A stretch of 64,000 nt of DNA from Corinectria fuckeliana. Its lineage: Eukaryota > Ascomycota > Sordariomycetes > Hypocreales > Nectriaceae. The first letter of the stretch is position 1; the number at the start of each line of letters is the position of its first letter. Position numbers and translations under genes: made by a program. Below the pieces are notes generated by a model, which worked only from the letters and a program-made list of their open reading frames with translations, was not told the DNA's origin and made no database searches. The stretch is taken from the NCBI GenBank assembly GCA_019137255.1, contig WPDH01000069.1, forward strand, positions 57,167-121,166. Direction: 5' to 3'. Shown one piece after another: positions 46,045-56,532 of this stretch.

Positions 46045-49000
46045 GGCTGTGAGGCTTGGTGGCGGATGGCAAGCGGGCGAGATGGGGTGTTGATGAGGTT
46101 GGGACGGTGAGAGGTGTAGGCGTCAAGGGGTGGCGGTGGACAAGGAAGCCAAGAGAGCGTAGCGGTGGGATGGTCGACGCAAGTTTGGCGGTTGACGATG
46201 TTAACGACTGAGCTCGGAATGCGGTAGAAGGCAGAAGACGGTGCACTATTTATAAGATGGATACGACAGAATGGAACTTATCGGAGAATGGGTCGGCGGA
46301 AGGGCGAAGGAAGGGGACCGCGAATGCTTTATAAGGACTCAAGGAGAGCCAAGCGGCGAGGAGGCTGATGAATGAATCATGCTGGGTGGAGCCGTGGATT
46401 AAGACCCGGTCGGTTCGCCTCTCAGCACGGAGCTGGGTACTCTGGAGGTACTCTGGCAGAGTCTAGTCCTCACAACACGGGACCAGCATGGCCAGGCCCA
46501 GGCCAGACCAGGCAGGGTAGGCCCCAAATTGAACCAATTTCACCGCCCAGTTCCGCTTCCCTCCCTAGATTTAGACCAGTCTACTCGGTACTCCCTCCGC
46601 TCTCTCCGCCGGCGCCCTGGCCCGCATGGCAACGCCGGCCGCGAGAAGCAGAAGCCCGTGGAAACACTCGTCCCAGGAGACGCCGGGGCGGGCCACTTTT
46701 ACCCGCCGAGGCGTCTCGCCTGGAATGGTGCGTCCGGACCCCGGGGGGGTCTCCGTCCTTCCAATGGAGGAGGCGAGGCTCCGAAAGCGGTGGAGGCGAC
46801 GCTGTCAATCCGCGAGGTGCAGGAGACCCGGTTCTGGTGTCGATCAGACCCTTTGGGGGAGGCGGCCAGGCCGGGAGACGCCTTGTCAACTGCAGCCTGC
46901 AACTGTGACGCTTGCTTGGACGCGAGGGCGATGCGCATGCATCACAGTCATGTATACAGTATGTAGTCCATGGCACAGTGAAGTCTTGCCTGGTGACTTG
47001 CCGGGCCAAGGGCGGGCCAAGGGCTCTTATCAAGGGCATTGTGCAGCTGCCCTAGTAAGGAGTCCTTGACTTCCTCTGGCGCGGCTGGCGCTCTGGGCTT
47101 TTGGCGGTACGTAGGTCTGCGCCGTCGGCCGTGACTGGAGCCCTGGAGTCCACGTAGACGCTTCTCTGCCTGGCTGGCTTCCCTTCCATTGCTTGTTGCC
47201 CGGCTAGTCCGTCCTGCCGCCTTGGCTTGGCCGCGACTTGCAAGTGGTTTTCCCGGGATCCCCCATGCGCTGGGATCGCCCCCGACGAAGAACAAGCTGG
47301 TTCATGGCCGTGCGGTGCGCTCGGCAAGCCGCAGAATGCATCTCCGGCAGCCAATCGACCCCTGTGGACTCTGGTGCTTCTTTGGGGACCTGAATGCGCC
47401 GAACTGACTGAACTGGCCAGGCGCCTACATATATCTACCCAGTACTTGGCAGTACGTACATGCAGCGGGCGGTGCCAGCAAACCATCGACCAGCTCATCA
47501 CAAACATCAATAATAGTGTGGGGGGCGCCTTTTCGTCGGCCAGAGGAATTGGATGACGCGAGAACCTTGAGTCCACACGTCAATGGCGGGTCATTGCGGA
47601 AAGCTCACGGGGTCCGGTTCCAGCGATAACACCACTATTTCGACATGCCGGTTTTAGAAAGCGTGCTTTCGCCAGCCACCCGGCCGCTGCCATGGCCATC
47701 ATGAATGAGCTGTTCGGCCAGGCGGTTTTCTAAACGTTGACCCGGGGGGATCATCGATGGGATGCTGGGTGAGGCTTTGACTTATTAAGAATGGTGAATT
47801 ATTTCAACCGCCTTCGGCTGATCCCTCCGCATCCGGGCCTCCGCGCCGTGATGACATGTGCAACTACCCGAATCTCGAGTCTCGGTCCGTTGAGAAATCC
47901 CTACAGGGGCCCTCTGTTCAGCGGCGGTGAGCTTGTGCCTGGATACCTGCAGCCCCCGACGGAATTTACATACTACATACTGCATAGTATAGTACGTACA
48001 GGGTCACTGACTCAGACATTGAAGCCACCACGCAGCAGGTCCCCGAGGCCATTCATTTCATTACCATTCAGTAGCAGGGGTCCGTCTCCACTCATGCACA
48101 CCTCAAAGACTACCGAGGATCCCCGCATTTTCCCTCAAAACCGGGTTACACAGCAACCGGCGTTGAAAGAACGTCACCATTGTATAGACATCCAGGTAGG
48201 TAGTCACACAAAGCCTTTATCCTGCAAAACTCATTCCAGTCTACGCCCTAAGCGGCAAGGCGGACATGTTTGCCTTTTAGATTGGCTGCTCACTAATCAG
48301 GCTGCTATTCACGATGCATGTGTAGAGTACGACAAGCTTCGCATAAATGCCCAAACGCCTGGTATCTGGTTACCGTAACCTCCTCGAAATCCTCACAGTT
48401 CTCGCCTGTCGCCTCTGCTATTTCGCACGACCGTGTAACTTCACTTGCCCTCAAGAAGCAGTTGCAGATTATGCAGTGAAAGTGCGAAATGAATAGCAGG
48501 CACATTCTGAATCGTTTCGTGGATGCTACAAGCTAGATATTGGGATGCGGGCGCGGTTCAAATGTAAGTCTCTTTACATGACTAAACAGCTTGTCTGTTG
48601 GCTTGCTGACGAGTTGATATATATTTGTTGAAGAGAGAAGCAAGGAATTATCGTGCCCTACGACCTACATATAATAATTACTCTAACGTGATTGACAGCT
48701 CAAATCCCAAGAAGCCGTGATTGTTGCACAACGATGTAAGGGATGGGGTTATGTGTTCATCACGAGATGCATGTCTGGCCTTGTTGTTCAGTGGCCTAGT
48801 AACCAAGGGTTTCTGCGCGCCGAATAGTTTTTAGAGAATTAGCTAACAGACAGTTTAGATGCAACTTGCTTCAGTTTTGACTCGCTACATCAATCACTTC
48901 CTCTCAACCTAGAGCCCGTTACCTTCTATCTGGCTCCATGCTGCTCTACGTTCTCTAATACGTTCGGAACTCACATGGCCTGATGAAGAGTGAAGGCGTC

Positions 49001-50150
49001 GGGAATTCTGGCATCACGCAGTATATGGGGATGCTGCAAAACCGCAAAGTGCAAGAGCAGATGCAGAGTTGTGCTAGCACTGGATTATTGCCATTCTCAG
49101 AGCCAATGCGAATGGTTTTACGACCTGCTTGCACCCACACAAGACCTACCGCCTTGATCAATTGGATAACGTTACTCCCTCCAGTGTACCGTGAGAAATG
49201 CAAACACCGTGTGCCCGATCAAACATCACCCGACAACTTCTAACCACGTTGTGGCCAGCGCCCAATTGCGAAACGTGTTGATCTCGCCAGTTCCCATACC
49301 GATTCAACCGTGTAGCTGAGTCACGCTGCCTATCGAACATTGCTTCTCGACGGTCTTTTCAGGACGCTCATCGCGACGCCTGTTGAGGATCTTGCCAGTA
49401 CGCTTGCCGTGGGCGCTGATCGTTGAACTGGTTGGAATGCTCTCGCGGAGCTCGTCATTCGTATCATGTGTAGTGGAAGCTCCGTCGGAACTGAGTCCCA
49501 TGACTCGATTGCCACGTCCTTTGCCAGAGTTGTTTTGAGAGTCCCGCGTTCTAGACAAGCAAACTTCGAACTCCTCATCCACGGGGAACACAAGGATTCA
49601 GGTCATAGTTACAGACACGGCTACCCCCCTCGGTTAACTTCTTGCCACTCTTTCTTGACCAGCTCAATATCCCCGAACACGAGGCCCCCGTCTCAGCTCC
49701 TCCCGGTTGAGGGACCACTAGGGCTTCCGATCTAGATCCTAGTACATGTCAGCAAGGGTGGGTTCAACCAGTGTGACTCGCCGTGCCATAGGCCTCCAGA
49801 GTTCAAAAGAAGTGCAACAGGAGCCGATTTTTCGAGTGACGGAATGGTATGGATGATTCAAGCGCGTGAGCTTTGTAAGCGGTCTTATTTGGAAGTAAAT
49901 GAGGCACATGAAGAGGCAATTTGCTCTGATCAATACGCTCCCCGCCTGGCATCGCTTATAGGTAGTGGAAGGCCACGAAGACCAGCTTCTTCTTTCGACT
50001 GAAGTTTGTTTTCCTTCAAGTGTTTACCTTCCCATAATTCCACCTGGTCGTTTGCACTATGTGGTCATTTACTCTTACTCTCCCACCTCCCACTCCTTAC
50101 TCCCTCACTCCCTCACTCCCCTAAGTCTTAATCCCTTGATCTTAGCTCTC
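46045..50150. other. gene-poor region at the edge of the accessory part
   Basis: GC-rich to about 47600, then AT-richer. Overlapping frames between 46370 and 47580 on both strands are low-complexity Arg/Pro/Gly/Ser and shadow each other, so no gene is called. 47790-48380 and 49300-49600 hold open frames without any recognisable domain. 48560-48960 is AT-rich. A C/T-rich block of CTCCCTCACT type lies at about 50080-50130. Confidence 0.45.
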
Positions 50151-50159
50151 GGTCTTAGT

Positions 50160-50464
50160 CCCTCAGCCCCCAATCCCCTTCTTGTCGGGACATTATATGA
50201 CCTAGGTCGAACCATATCTCTTACAGTGGCAGTATTGAAGTTCGGCGCGTGCCTTCTTGCGCGAGGGGCTGTCTGCTTTTCTCCAAAGGAGCCAGATCCA
50301 TCATGGATTGTCCACTCGGAATGAAACGGGAACGATTTCGGGGAAAAGAAGAATAGGGAAGGATATGTCAAAGGAGATGCAGAACTTACTAGTGGGTCGG
50401 GCGTACGCTTGCCCGACTTCCTATGAGCCTTTATGATGTTTTCAGAACTCTTGGGAGCGGACAT
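50160..50464 (-). pseudogene. copy B of the repeated small-gene family (exon 1 intact)
   Basis: Exon 1 runs 50464-50390 and encodes 25 residues, MSAPKSSENIIKAHRK followed by SGKRTPDPL, ending in a GTAAGT donor in phase 0. The same N-terminus (MSAP......I.KA...SGKR.PDP) is found in the copy at 63910. The downstream segment (about 50290-50170) resembles exon 2 of the other copies (RRHAPNF, TVRDM) but runs into pyrimidine-rich sequence. No exon 3 was found here, so the copy is called a remnant. The function of the family is unknown. Confidence 0.6.
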
Positions 50465-50871
50465 GATGATGACGGTATGTGTACGTCGGCCTTCGCCTCG
50501 ATCAAGTCGCCGACGGTGGACATAACGACAGGGGTGAAGCAAGGTATGGTCAAGTAAGCTGGTTGTCAAGGATTGAGTCTGAAAATCGAGGGTCAGCCGG
50601 ATGTCTTTGAAGACGTGAAGAAAAGTAGATATAGCAATGGTAAGGGATTGAGGGACCATTGGCCTCTTGACTGGGAGAAATTGCACCAGTGGTCCCCGTA
50701 TATTGAGACTGTTCATGCATCATGCGTGCATGTGAAGAATTTAAAGCGAGCAACGACACTGAGTGCGACAGCCCCAAAAACAGCCCTTCCCGGCTCTGGT
50801 AATCTATCATGTCGGAGTCGTCGGGTGGTGTTGACAGGAGTAACATCGCCCCAGTTACTAACCCATTCGAC

Positions 50872-51220
50872 GGTTCACTATGCCCTCAAGGCGGTCGAGG
50901 TGGTCGTTGAAGCCACGGATGGTGGCGCAGATCTACTGGCGGAGCTGGTCCAGCGCTGCCTGAGTTTGCTGAATATCGTGTCAGTGTAAACCAAATACCT
51001 GGGTAGAGTAAAATTAACCTACCGGCAGCAGGATAGCTTGCCCGAGCATTAATACACTTGCCGCCTCTTGCCACTTCTTGTCGGGACACACCAGGGCTCG
51101 ACATGTCTCTAACAGTAGAAGCACTGGATCCCTGGATGGGGCCTCTGAGTTGTTTCTGAAAGAGTCAGCATCGAGAGGACGTACAGGTGGGCTAGGCCCA
51201 CGCTTTTCCGATTTGACTGT
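50872..51220 (-). pseudogene. copy A of the repeated small-gene family
   Basis: The end of exon 1 (SEKRGPSPP, down to 51185) is followed by a GTACGT donor. Exon 2 is about 51155-51023 and reads in two frames; its second frame gives CPDKKWQEAASVLMLGQAILLP. Exon 3 starts at 50968 with QTQAALDQLRQ, then a TAG at 50935-50933, then RGFNDHLDRLEG. The exon borders match copy D, but the frameshift in exon 2, the stop in exon 3 and the missing ATG make it a pseudogene. Its promoter and leader (51655-52000) are the best match to those of copy F. Confidence 0.65.
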
Positions 51221-51654
51221 CTGGGTGTAGCTGTTGATGGTGGACTTGATTCACTTGGCGACTGTTGGTGACGGTCAGTCAGGTGAGGCGCGACGATCCG
51301 AGGCACTGTGATAAAACAGAAGAAGAGACGAGAAGAAACGAGCGGGACAAGGCGAAACAATAGGCGGGGCGGGGTGAGATGAGTTGAGGGCTGGTTGGAT
51401 GTCTTTGATAATGCTAAGGAAAGGAGAATATTAATAGTAAGGAACTAAGAGACTGAGAGACTGAGGGACTGGGGACCGAACATGTGTTTCTTAGATTTCC
51501 ACTCTAATACACTGAAATGATAAACTTGCGTCCGACCATAGCATTGACTGGGTTGCATATGCTGTGAGATGGGGCGACGTGAGGCGACGTGAGGTAAGGT
51601 GACGATATTACGTGAAGTGACACGGCGCGGTACTGGGCCTGGGCGAGATGAGGT

Positions 51655-51706
51655 GAAGAAGAAGAAGAAGAAGAAGAAGAAGAAGAAGAAGAAGAAGAAG
51701 AAAAGA
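51655..51706. repeat. GAA microsatellite in the leader of copy A
   Basis: About 17 GAA units (TTC on the coding strand). The same leader position holds a shorter GAA tract at about 53829-53857 (copy C) and a short TTC tract at about 63499-63510 (copy F). Confidence 0.9.
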
Positions 51707-51709
51707 AGT

Positions 51710-52000
51710 CCTGGGCTACGTGTATAGTGCGAGGGGGGCAGGGTTACTGGTCTGTTCATCCGCTTCTAACACTTATAAAATAGTCAACGATGGGCTAGCT
51801 ATGGCATAAATCGGCAAATAAAAAAGAATAGACAGATGGCCACGCGCAGTGTAAACACAGTCATTAATCTCAACTCTGAGTGGCTAGAAAATGGCGCGTT
51901 CGACTTGATGTTCTCTCCAAGAGCTGCCATCCACAACGAGAGAGTGATTGCGGGGGCTTTGCTTCAGCGCATCCTTTGAAGTCGTGGAAAACACAGGACT
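51710..52000 (-). promoter_or_regulatory. promoter/leader module of copy A
   Basis: Contains CTCAACTCTGAGTGGCTAG (51869-51887) and AGAGTGATTGC (51941-51951). Both recur, in the same order and spacing class, upstream of copy D (53038-53138) and, inverted, upstream of copy F (63220-63315). A TATA-like CACTATACA lies near 51725, on the coding strand of copy A. Confidence 0.65.
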
Positions 52001-52023
52001 GATGGAAAGTACTAGGTCGCGTA

Positions 52024-52120
52024 CAACCCGAGTTGCTATTAAGCCACAGATTGGAACCACATCAGTGCTATTACCATTATTACAATAGCAACGGAACTGC
52101 ATCATAGACTCACTACTTTA
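52024..52120. repeat. about 100-bp repeat with internal inverted repeat, copy 1
   Basis: Starts CAACCCGAGTTGCTATTA and contains the inverted pair GTTGCTATT / AATAGCAAC. A diverged copy in the same orientation lies at 62569-62670. Confidence 0.65.
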
Positions 52121-52256
52121 CTTGTTGGGGCCGACTGAGAAGAAATTTGTATGACAAAGGTCATCGAAACTGCTCAAGCACATCAATTCATCTTGGTTTC
52201 TCGACTATTTCATCACACCCATGGTGTGACGACCCCCCAAAACAGCCTTTTCGGCC

Positions 52257-52710
52257 CTAGTTGTCCTCCATGATCTGGTCGTCGGTGGCGCCGGCGGCAA
52301 TGGGGGCGACGGCGAGGCCAGCGATGGCCTGCTCGACGCGCGTGAAATGCTCATCGGAACGGCGCCTCTCGGCGTGGATCTCCTCACGGAGTCGGTACCA
52401 CAAGTAGGTCAACGCTGCCTCCATTTGCTGAAGATGGTGTCAGTATATATCAGGTAGACGAGAGAGTAGAATGAATAGACTTACAGGCATCAGGAGCGAC
52501 TGCTCAAGCAGAGTAGCCTGCTCCCCCTCCTCCCGTTTCTTCTCCATGCACTCAGCGACCCGGTGGCCGAACTGCGAGGGGCCGTCTAATTTTTTCTAAT
52601 AGAAGAGGTCAGCATGGATCATTCACTCGAACGTGAAAAGCGACAGAGAACTTACTGGGGGGTCGGAACCTCTTGGTGTAGTCTCGGACGGTGTGAAAAC
52701 AGCGTGGTTG
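52257..52710 (-). pseudogene. copy D of the repeated small-gene family (exons 2 and 3 intact)
   Basis: Exon 2 (52595-52485, 37 codons) and exon 3 (52427-52257, 56 codons plus TAG) are open and join in phase 0, with clear GTAAGT donors and TTAG/TTCAG acceptors. They encode KKLDGPSQFGHR ... CMEKKREEGEQ, then QMEAALTYLWYRLREEIHAE and a C-terminal GATDDQIMEDN. The helical, charged composition suggests a coiled coil. Exon 1 (down to 52656) ends GSDPP in the matching phase, but upstream it has a 2-nt deletion relative to copy F and no ATG; ATC stands where the ATG is expected. It may use an undetected start, but is best read as a recently disabled gene. Confidence 0.6.
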
Positions 52711-53019
52711 TATTAGGTGTAGTGATGATGAATGATGAAGAAGCTAGGTTGTGCTCTGTGCGAAGCACCCGTAATATGCCCCTGCGTGCTGCGATTCGCA
52801 CCTGCCTCCACAGGTGGAAGGCGAGGCGAGGCGTGGTGAGTTGAGCTGAGTGAAGTAAAATAAAGAAACCCTTGATTGCGAGGAAAGGAAAATTTATACT
52901 ACGAAGGACAGAGTTGATGATCTATTTCTGCCCACTCAGCGAATAGATTAATAAGGGACTGCCTCTGAAAGAAGCCCGACGAATGATGAAATTGAACAGA
53001 CAGCATGCAGCTAATTAAG

Positions 53020-53140
53020 ACAGATACTGTCAGTGATCTCAACTCTGAGTGACCAGAGTTGGATTTTAAGTATTTCGTCCAACGACTAGATTACCTATGT
53101 AGATACCTAGGGTAGGTAGTCAAAATGAGAGTGATTGCAA
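53020..53140 (-). promoter_or_regulatory. promoter module of copy D
   Basis: CTCAACTCTGAGTGACCAG at 53038-53056 and AGAGTGATTGC at 53128-53138, separated by an insertion rich in TACCTA/TAGGTA. A TATA-like TATAAATTTT lies on the coding strand at about 52890-52900. Confidence 0.6.
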
Positions 53141-53609
53141 GACTTTCCTGCGCACATTCTCCAAAGGCAATGCAGAACTGGCAGGAATTATACAGAACAG
53201 GTCGTGCATAACCAACGTTGATGTTTATGAATGGATTGTTGATAGGAAAAGACACAACCACACAATCACACACGCGACACCTATTCAGGCTTTGTTCAAA
53301 CTTTTGTCGGCGGACCGTGGCTTTTTATGACCGGCTTCACCTTGATGCAAAGAGCTTCGATTGTATCATGAATCTCTGGAAAAACGACTACCTCAAGGGT
53401 CTGATGACTACTCTTGTTCTCGATTGTTGGCCGGGACCTCTTTCTCGCAACAAGAAAAATCCGATCCTTGTGATCGACCAGCGAGCCTTGTCAACATTCC
53501 GACGCCGCCATGTAACATTTGAGACACTCGTATGGGCTGACAGAGTAAACGCCACGAGACGGAACGCTCAGATGACCTGGGAAGTGAGGATACGTAGATG
53601 ATTTGAAAG

Positions 53610-53870
53610 GAGCCAATTAATCCCCTTCTTGTCGGGACATTCTATGACCCTAGGTATGACCACATCTCTTACAGTGGCAGCCCTGAAGTTCGGGGCGTGC
53701 CTCCCTGAGACTGAAAGACTGAGAAACTGAGAGACTCAGGATTAGATTGATGGATCTCGGGACATGGCAGTAAGGTGAGGTGAGATGACGCAACGCGGCA
53801 GAGAGAGCGAGGGCGAGATAAGGTGAGAAAGAAGAAGAAGAAGAGGAGAAGAAGTCTAGGAGTGTGAGTA
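53610..53870 (-). pseudogene. copy C of the repeated small-gene family (leader and exon 2 fragment)
   Basis: On the minus strand a GAA-type leader (53857-53829) is followed by an exon-2-like stretch reading RHAPNFRAATVRDVV and ECPDKKG. It matches copy B (RRHAPNF...TVRDM) and copy A (CPDKK). Sequence 53620-53700 is closely related to 50170-50290. No exon 1 or exon 3 was seen. Confidence 0.55.
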
Positions 53871-53960
53871 TAGAAAGATCATACTGAGATCATCTAGGGC
53901 GCTGTTAGCTAAGGTCTTCATGACAACACTGTAAATAACCGGCTGTTAGGCGTAATGGAG

Positions 53961-54225
53961 TTACATGATCTGGATCTTCTTATCGATGGCGTTGCAAATA
54001 TGCTCAAAGAGCTTCTCAGCAGTGGGAGCACGAGGAAGCGCGGGAGCGGGAGAGGGGGCGGAAGCGGCATCGGTCGTGGGGGATGCGGTGGTGCTGTTGA
54101 CCTCATCCCGGCTCCCGGCCCTTCGACCAGGCCGTTCATGGTGCGCTCGAGGCGCTCAAGGTGCTCGAGGTCAAGGTGCCTCGCGGCGCTCCCCAGTTGT
54201 TAGCTTTAGCACCTCGGCTACCTGG
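53961..54225 (-). pseudogene. copy E of the repeated small-gene family (3' end)
   Basis: An exon-3-like stretch gives HLDLEHLERLERTMNGLV (compare DHLDRLEGIV in copy A). In another frame it continues as a Thr/Ser/Ala/Pro linker and a tail AEKLFEHICNAIDKKIQIM before TAA (53963-53961). The frame change argues for decay. Confidence 0.45.
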
Positions 54226-54249
54226 GATGTGAGAGCTGTCCTGACATAT

Positions 54250-56532
54250 AAGAAGAAGCTAAGGAGGAGGCGAGCCTTGCGAGCGCTCGGCCCACTGATC
54301 GCCCGGATTGGTCAATTGATGCCTCAGACACTACCCTCCCCGGGCTTCACATGTCGAGGTTCTCACAAACAGGAATGACAGTGAGACTCAAAAGGTTAAA
54401 AGCTCTGATAGTAGTGTTGGCGGGAGTAGCCGTGCTTGTTCACCATACGTTCGAGGAAATCGAGGCGATTTGTCCCCATTCTCCTGGATGGTAGTGGCAA
54501 CGGAGGCGGGAAGACTGTATGCCTTGTTCATTGAGGCTGAATCTTTCATCCTATTCGGGTGCTATCAGCGCCACAGCCAGGCTCGTTGGCCAACTTCCAG
54601 GTCGTGATGACGAGCGAGTGCTTGCATCGCGTAACCATGGCCTTGTAGAGTGGAAATGGAGTTGAAGTGCTCGCTCGTGCAGAAATAACAGATTCAATGC
54701 AAGTGGCCTCGCAAGCTCACTGACTTATTCGTTATAGTTATCGGTCGAGTAGTCGGCCGGTCGGTTGGAAGAGGAAAAGGGGAGCGGTACAGAATCCTAG
54801 ACGATGTGGTCAGTACCTAAATAAATAATGATGCAACTGGCTGACCTATATGTTGTTAATTATAGGGAAGGCAGTGAAGTTTAGCCGCAGTCAAAGCCAT
54901 TTTGGTAGAGATAGATCGGTTGATGTGAGTCTCGATAGAAGATATACCTTGATCGATCAGTGCATGAGCAACAGGCTGTGTAGAGTACTGACGATTAAAG
55001 ACAGGCAATGAGGGCTGCGACAAGGCGGATGAAGGAGGGAGAAACAGCTCCAAATAAGTAAGTTGTTAGAAGGGGCGTTTCCTTTAAAGCTGCTAGTATT
55101 ACTTAGACATAGATAGGCAGCTGTAAGCAACTGGCAACTATACTTCATATTAAGTCACAACAGTAACTTACTTACAGGCTAGAAGTTTTAGCACGTTTGA
55201 CAACTGTACGATATCAGGCGCAATTTAAATACTAACAAATTAATAAGTCGAAAGCAAACTGTATATTTAGCTTGTGTGGTTCCTATCCTTCACGAGCCTC
55301 TACGAGCGCTTTGCTCGCCTATAGCATCTGTGAAGGTCGCGTCTTTAGTAAACCCTAGGGGCTCTACCGTGGGCCGCTTACAGCGGGTTTTCCAATTTCA
55401 GTAGGTGGTATAGCTTGAGATTGCAGTGGTTAAACCTTCTCAACTACCTAAGGTAGGGTTCTCTAAATAAGGATCACTGAGATACGGCAATATCTCAATG
55501 GTCCTTAACTGGGGGATACCAGCAGCGCATGCTCTTTTTCCCCCTTATGAGGCTCCTTAGCAGCTGAGCTTGCCATGTTATTAGCGGCGATGATCTTCAG
55601 CCTGCAGAATAGCAACCTTAAGTTCCCAACAGCCTCACTGCAAGTGAGTGACTAAAGGCACCCTCGAAGAGACTGCAAACATACATGTAGAGACCATTCA
55701 CACCTCTCCTTGAGAGACCATCGAAGAGATCTTCATCCTCGCATGGATTAGCCAAGTTCTTAACATCGAGCATGTACGTATGCCTCGTTGCTTCTAAAGC
55801 GTGCCGTGGACGTAGGGCAATATCGCGCAAAGTAGACCACTTGCGAAGCTCATGCGCTTTAAATCTACAGAAGCGACTGTATGTCGAGAGACGGGCCAGA
55901 GTGTCCTGCATCCCGTCGCAACGATGGACTCAAGTATTTGCCTTGAACCCAGAAGAGTTATGCTGGTAGATAATGCGCAAAAACCAGCTCTATACTGTAA
56001 ACACTATACTTTGCCATTTCATGCGACTTCATATAGTCTATCTCATCTTCATGTCATTGCATTGGATTCTCTCTCAAATTTTCTCCGTCTGTTTAGGTTA
56101 CAGGTCGTCTGAATCACTGGGTACCGTCGATGTGGTATGGCGACGAGAGAACTTAGGGTAATGGAACTTGGCTGCGCCTACCGCATCGCACGAAGCTCAA
56201 ATACCATGCAATGATTCACAGACATTAGGCATGGCTCTAATGTCTTATTTTTGGGGTCGTGCATCTCCATGAGTATTGACGGGTATGTTCTCATAAATTT
56301 GGGAGGGTGTGGCTCTCGCGTGCAGTCGTGGAAGGCACCCAGCCCGTTCCTTCCTCATTGAGCTCCCTCACTTCGCGGCTCCTTCCGCACCCAGCTCCTT
56401 CCCTCCCCAGGACGACGTAGGCAAAACCGCAAAACCTTTCGCTCATCCTCCTGGATCTTTTCTTCTTCAAAAACGCCGACACCAACATCATTTCTTTCGT
56501 CCGCGTTTTTTTATTCCAATAAATATTGTGAG
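54250..56532. other. gene-free, AT-rich part of the accessory region
   Basis: No gene recognised. 54800-55260 is AT-rich. 55260-55560 contains short inverted words (for example CTACCTAAGGTAGGG) but no clear terminal repeats. 56290-56532 is the likely promoter of the GIY-YIG gene. Confidence 0.5.

Noticed and set aside
46372..47580. Several overlapping frames of 100-180 codons on both strands
   Set aside because: All are Arg/Pro/Gly/Ser-rich and shadow each other. No splice structure or motif was found.
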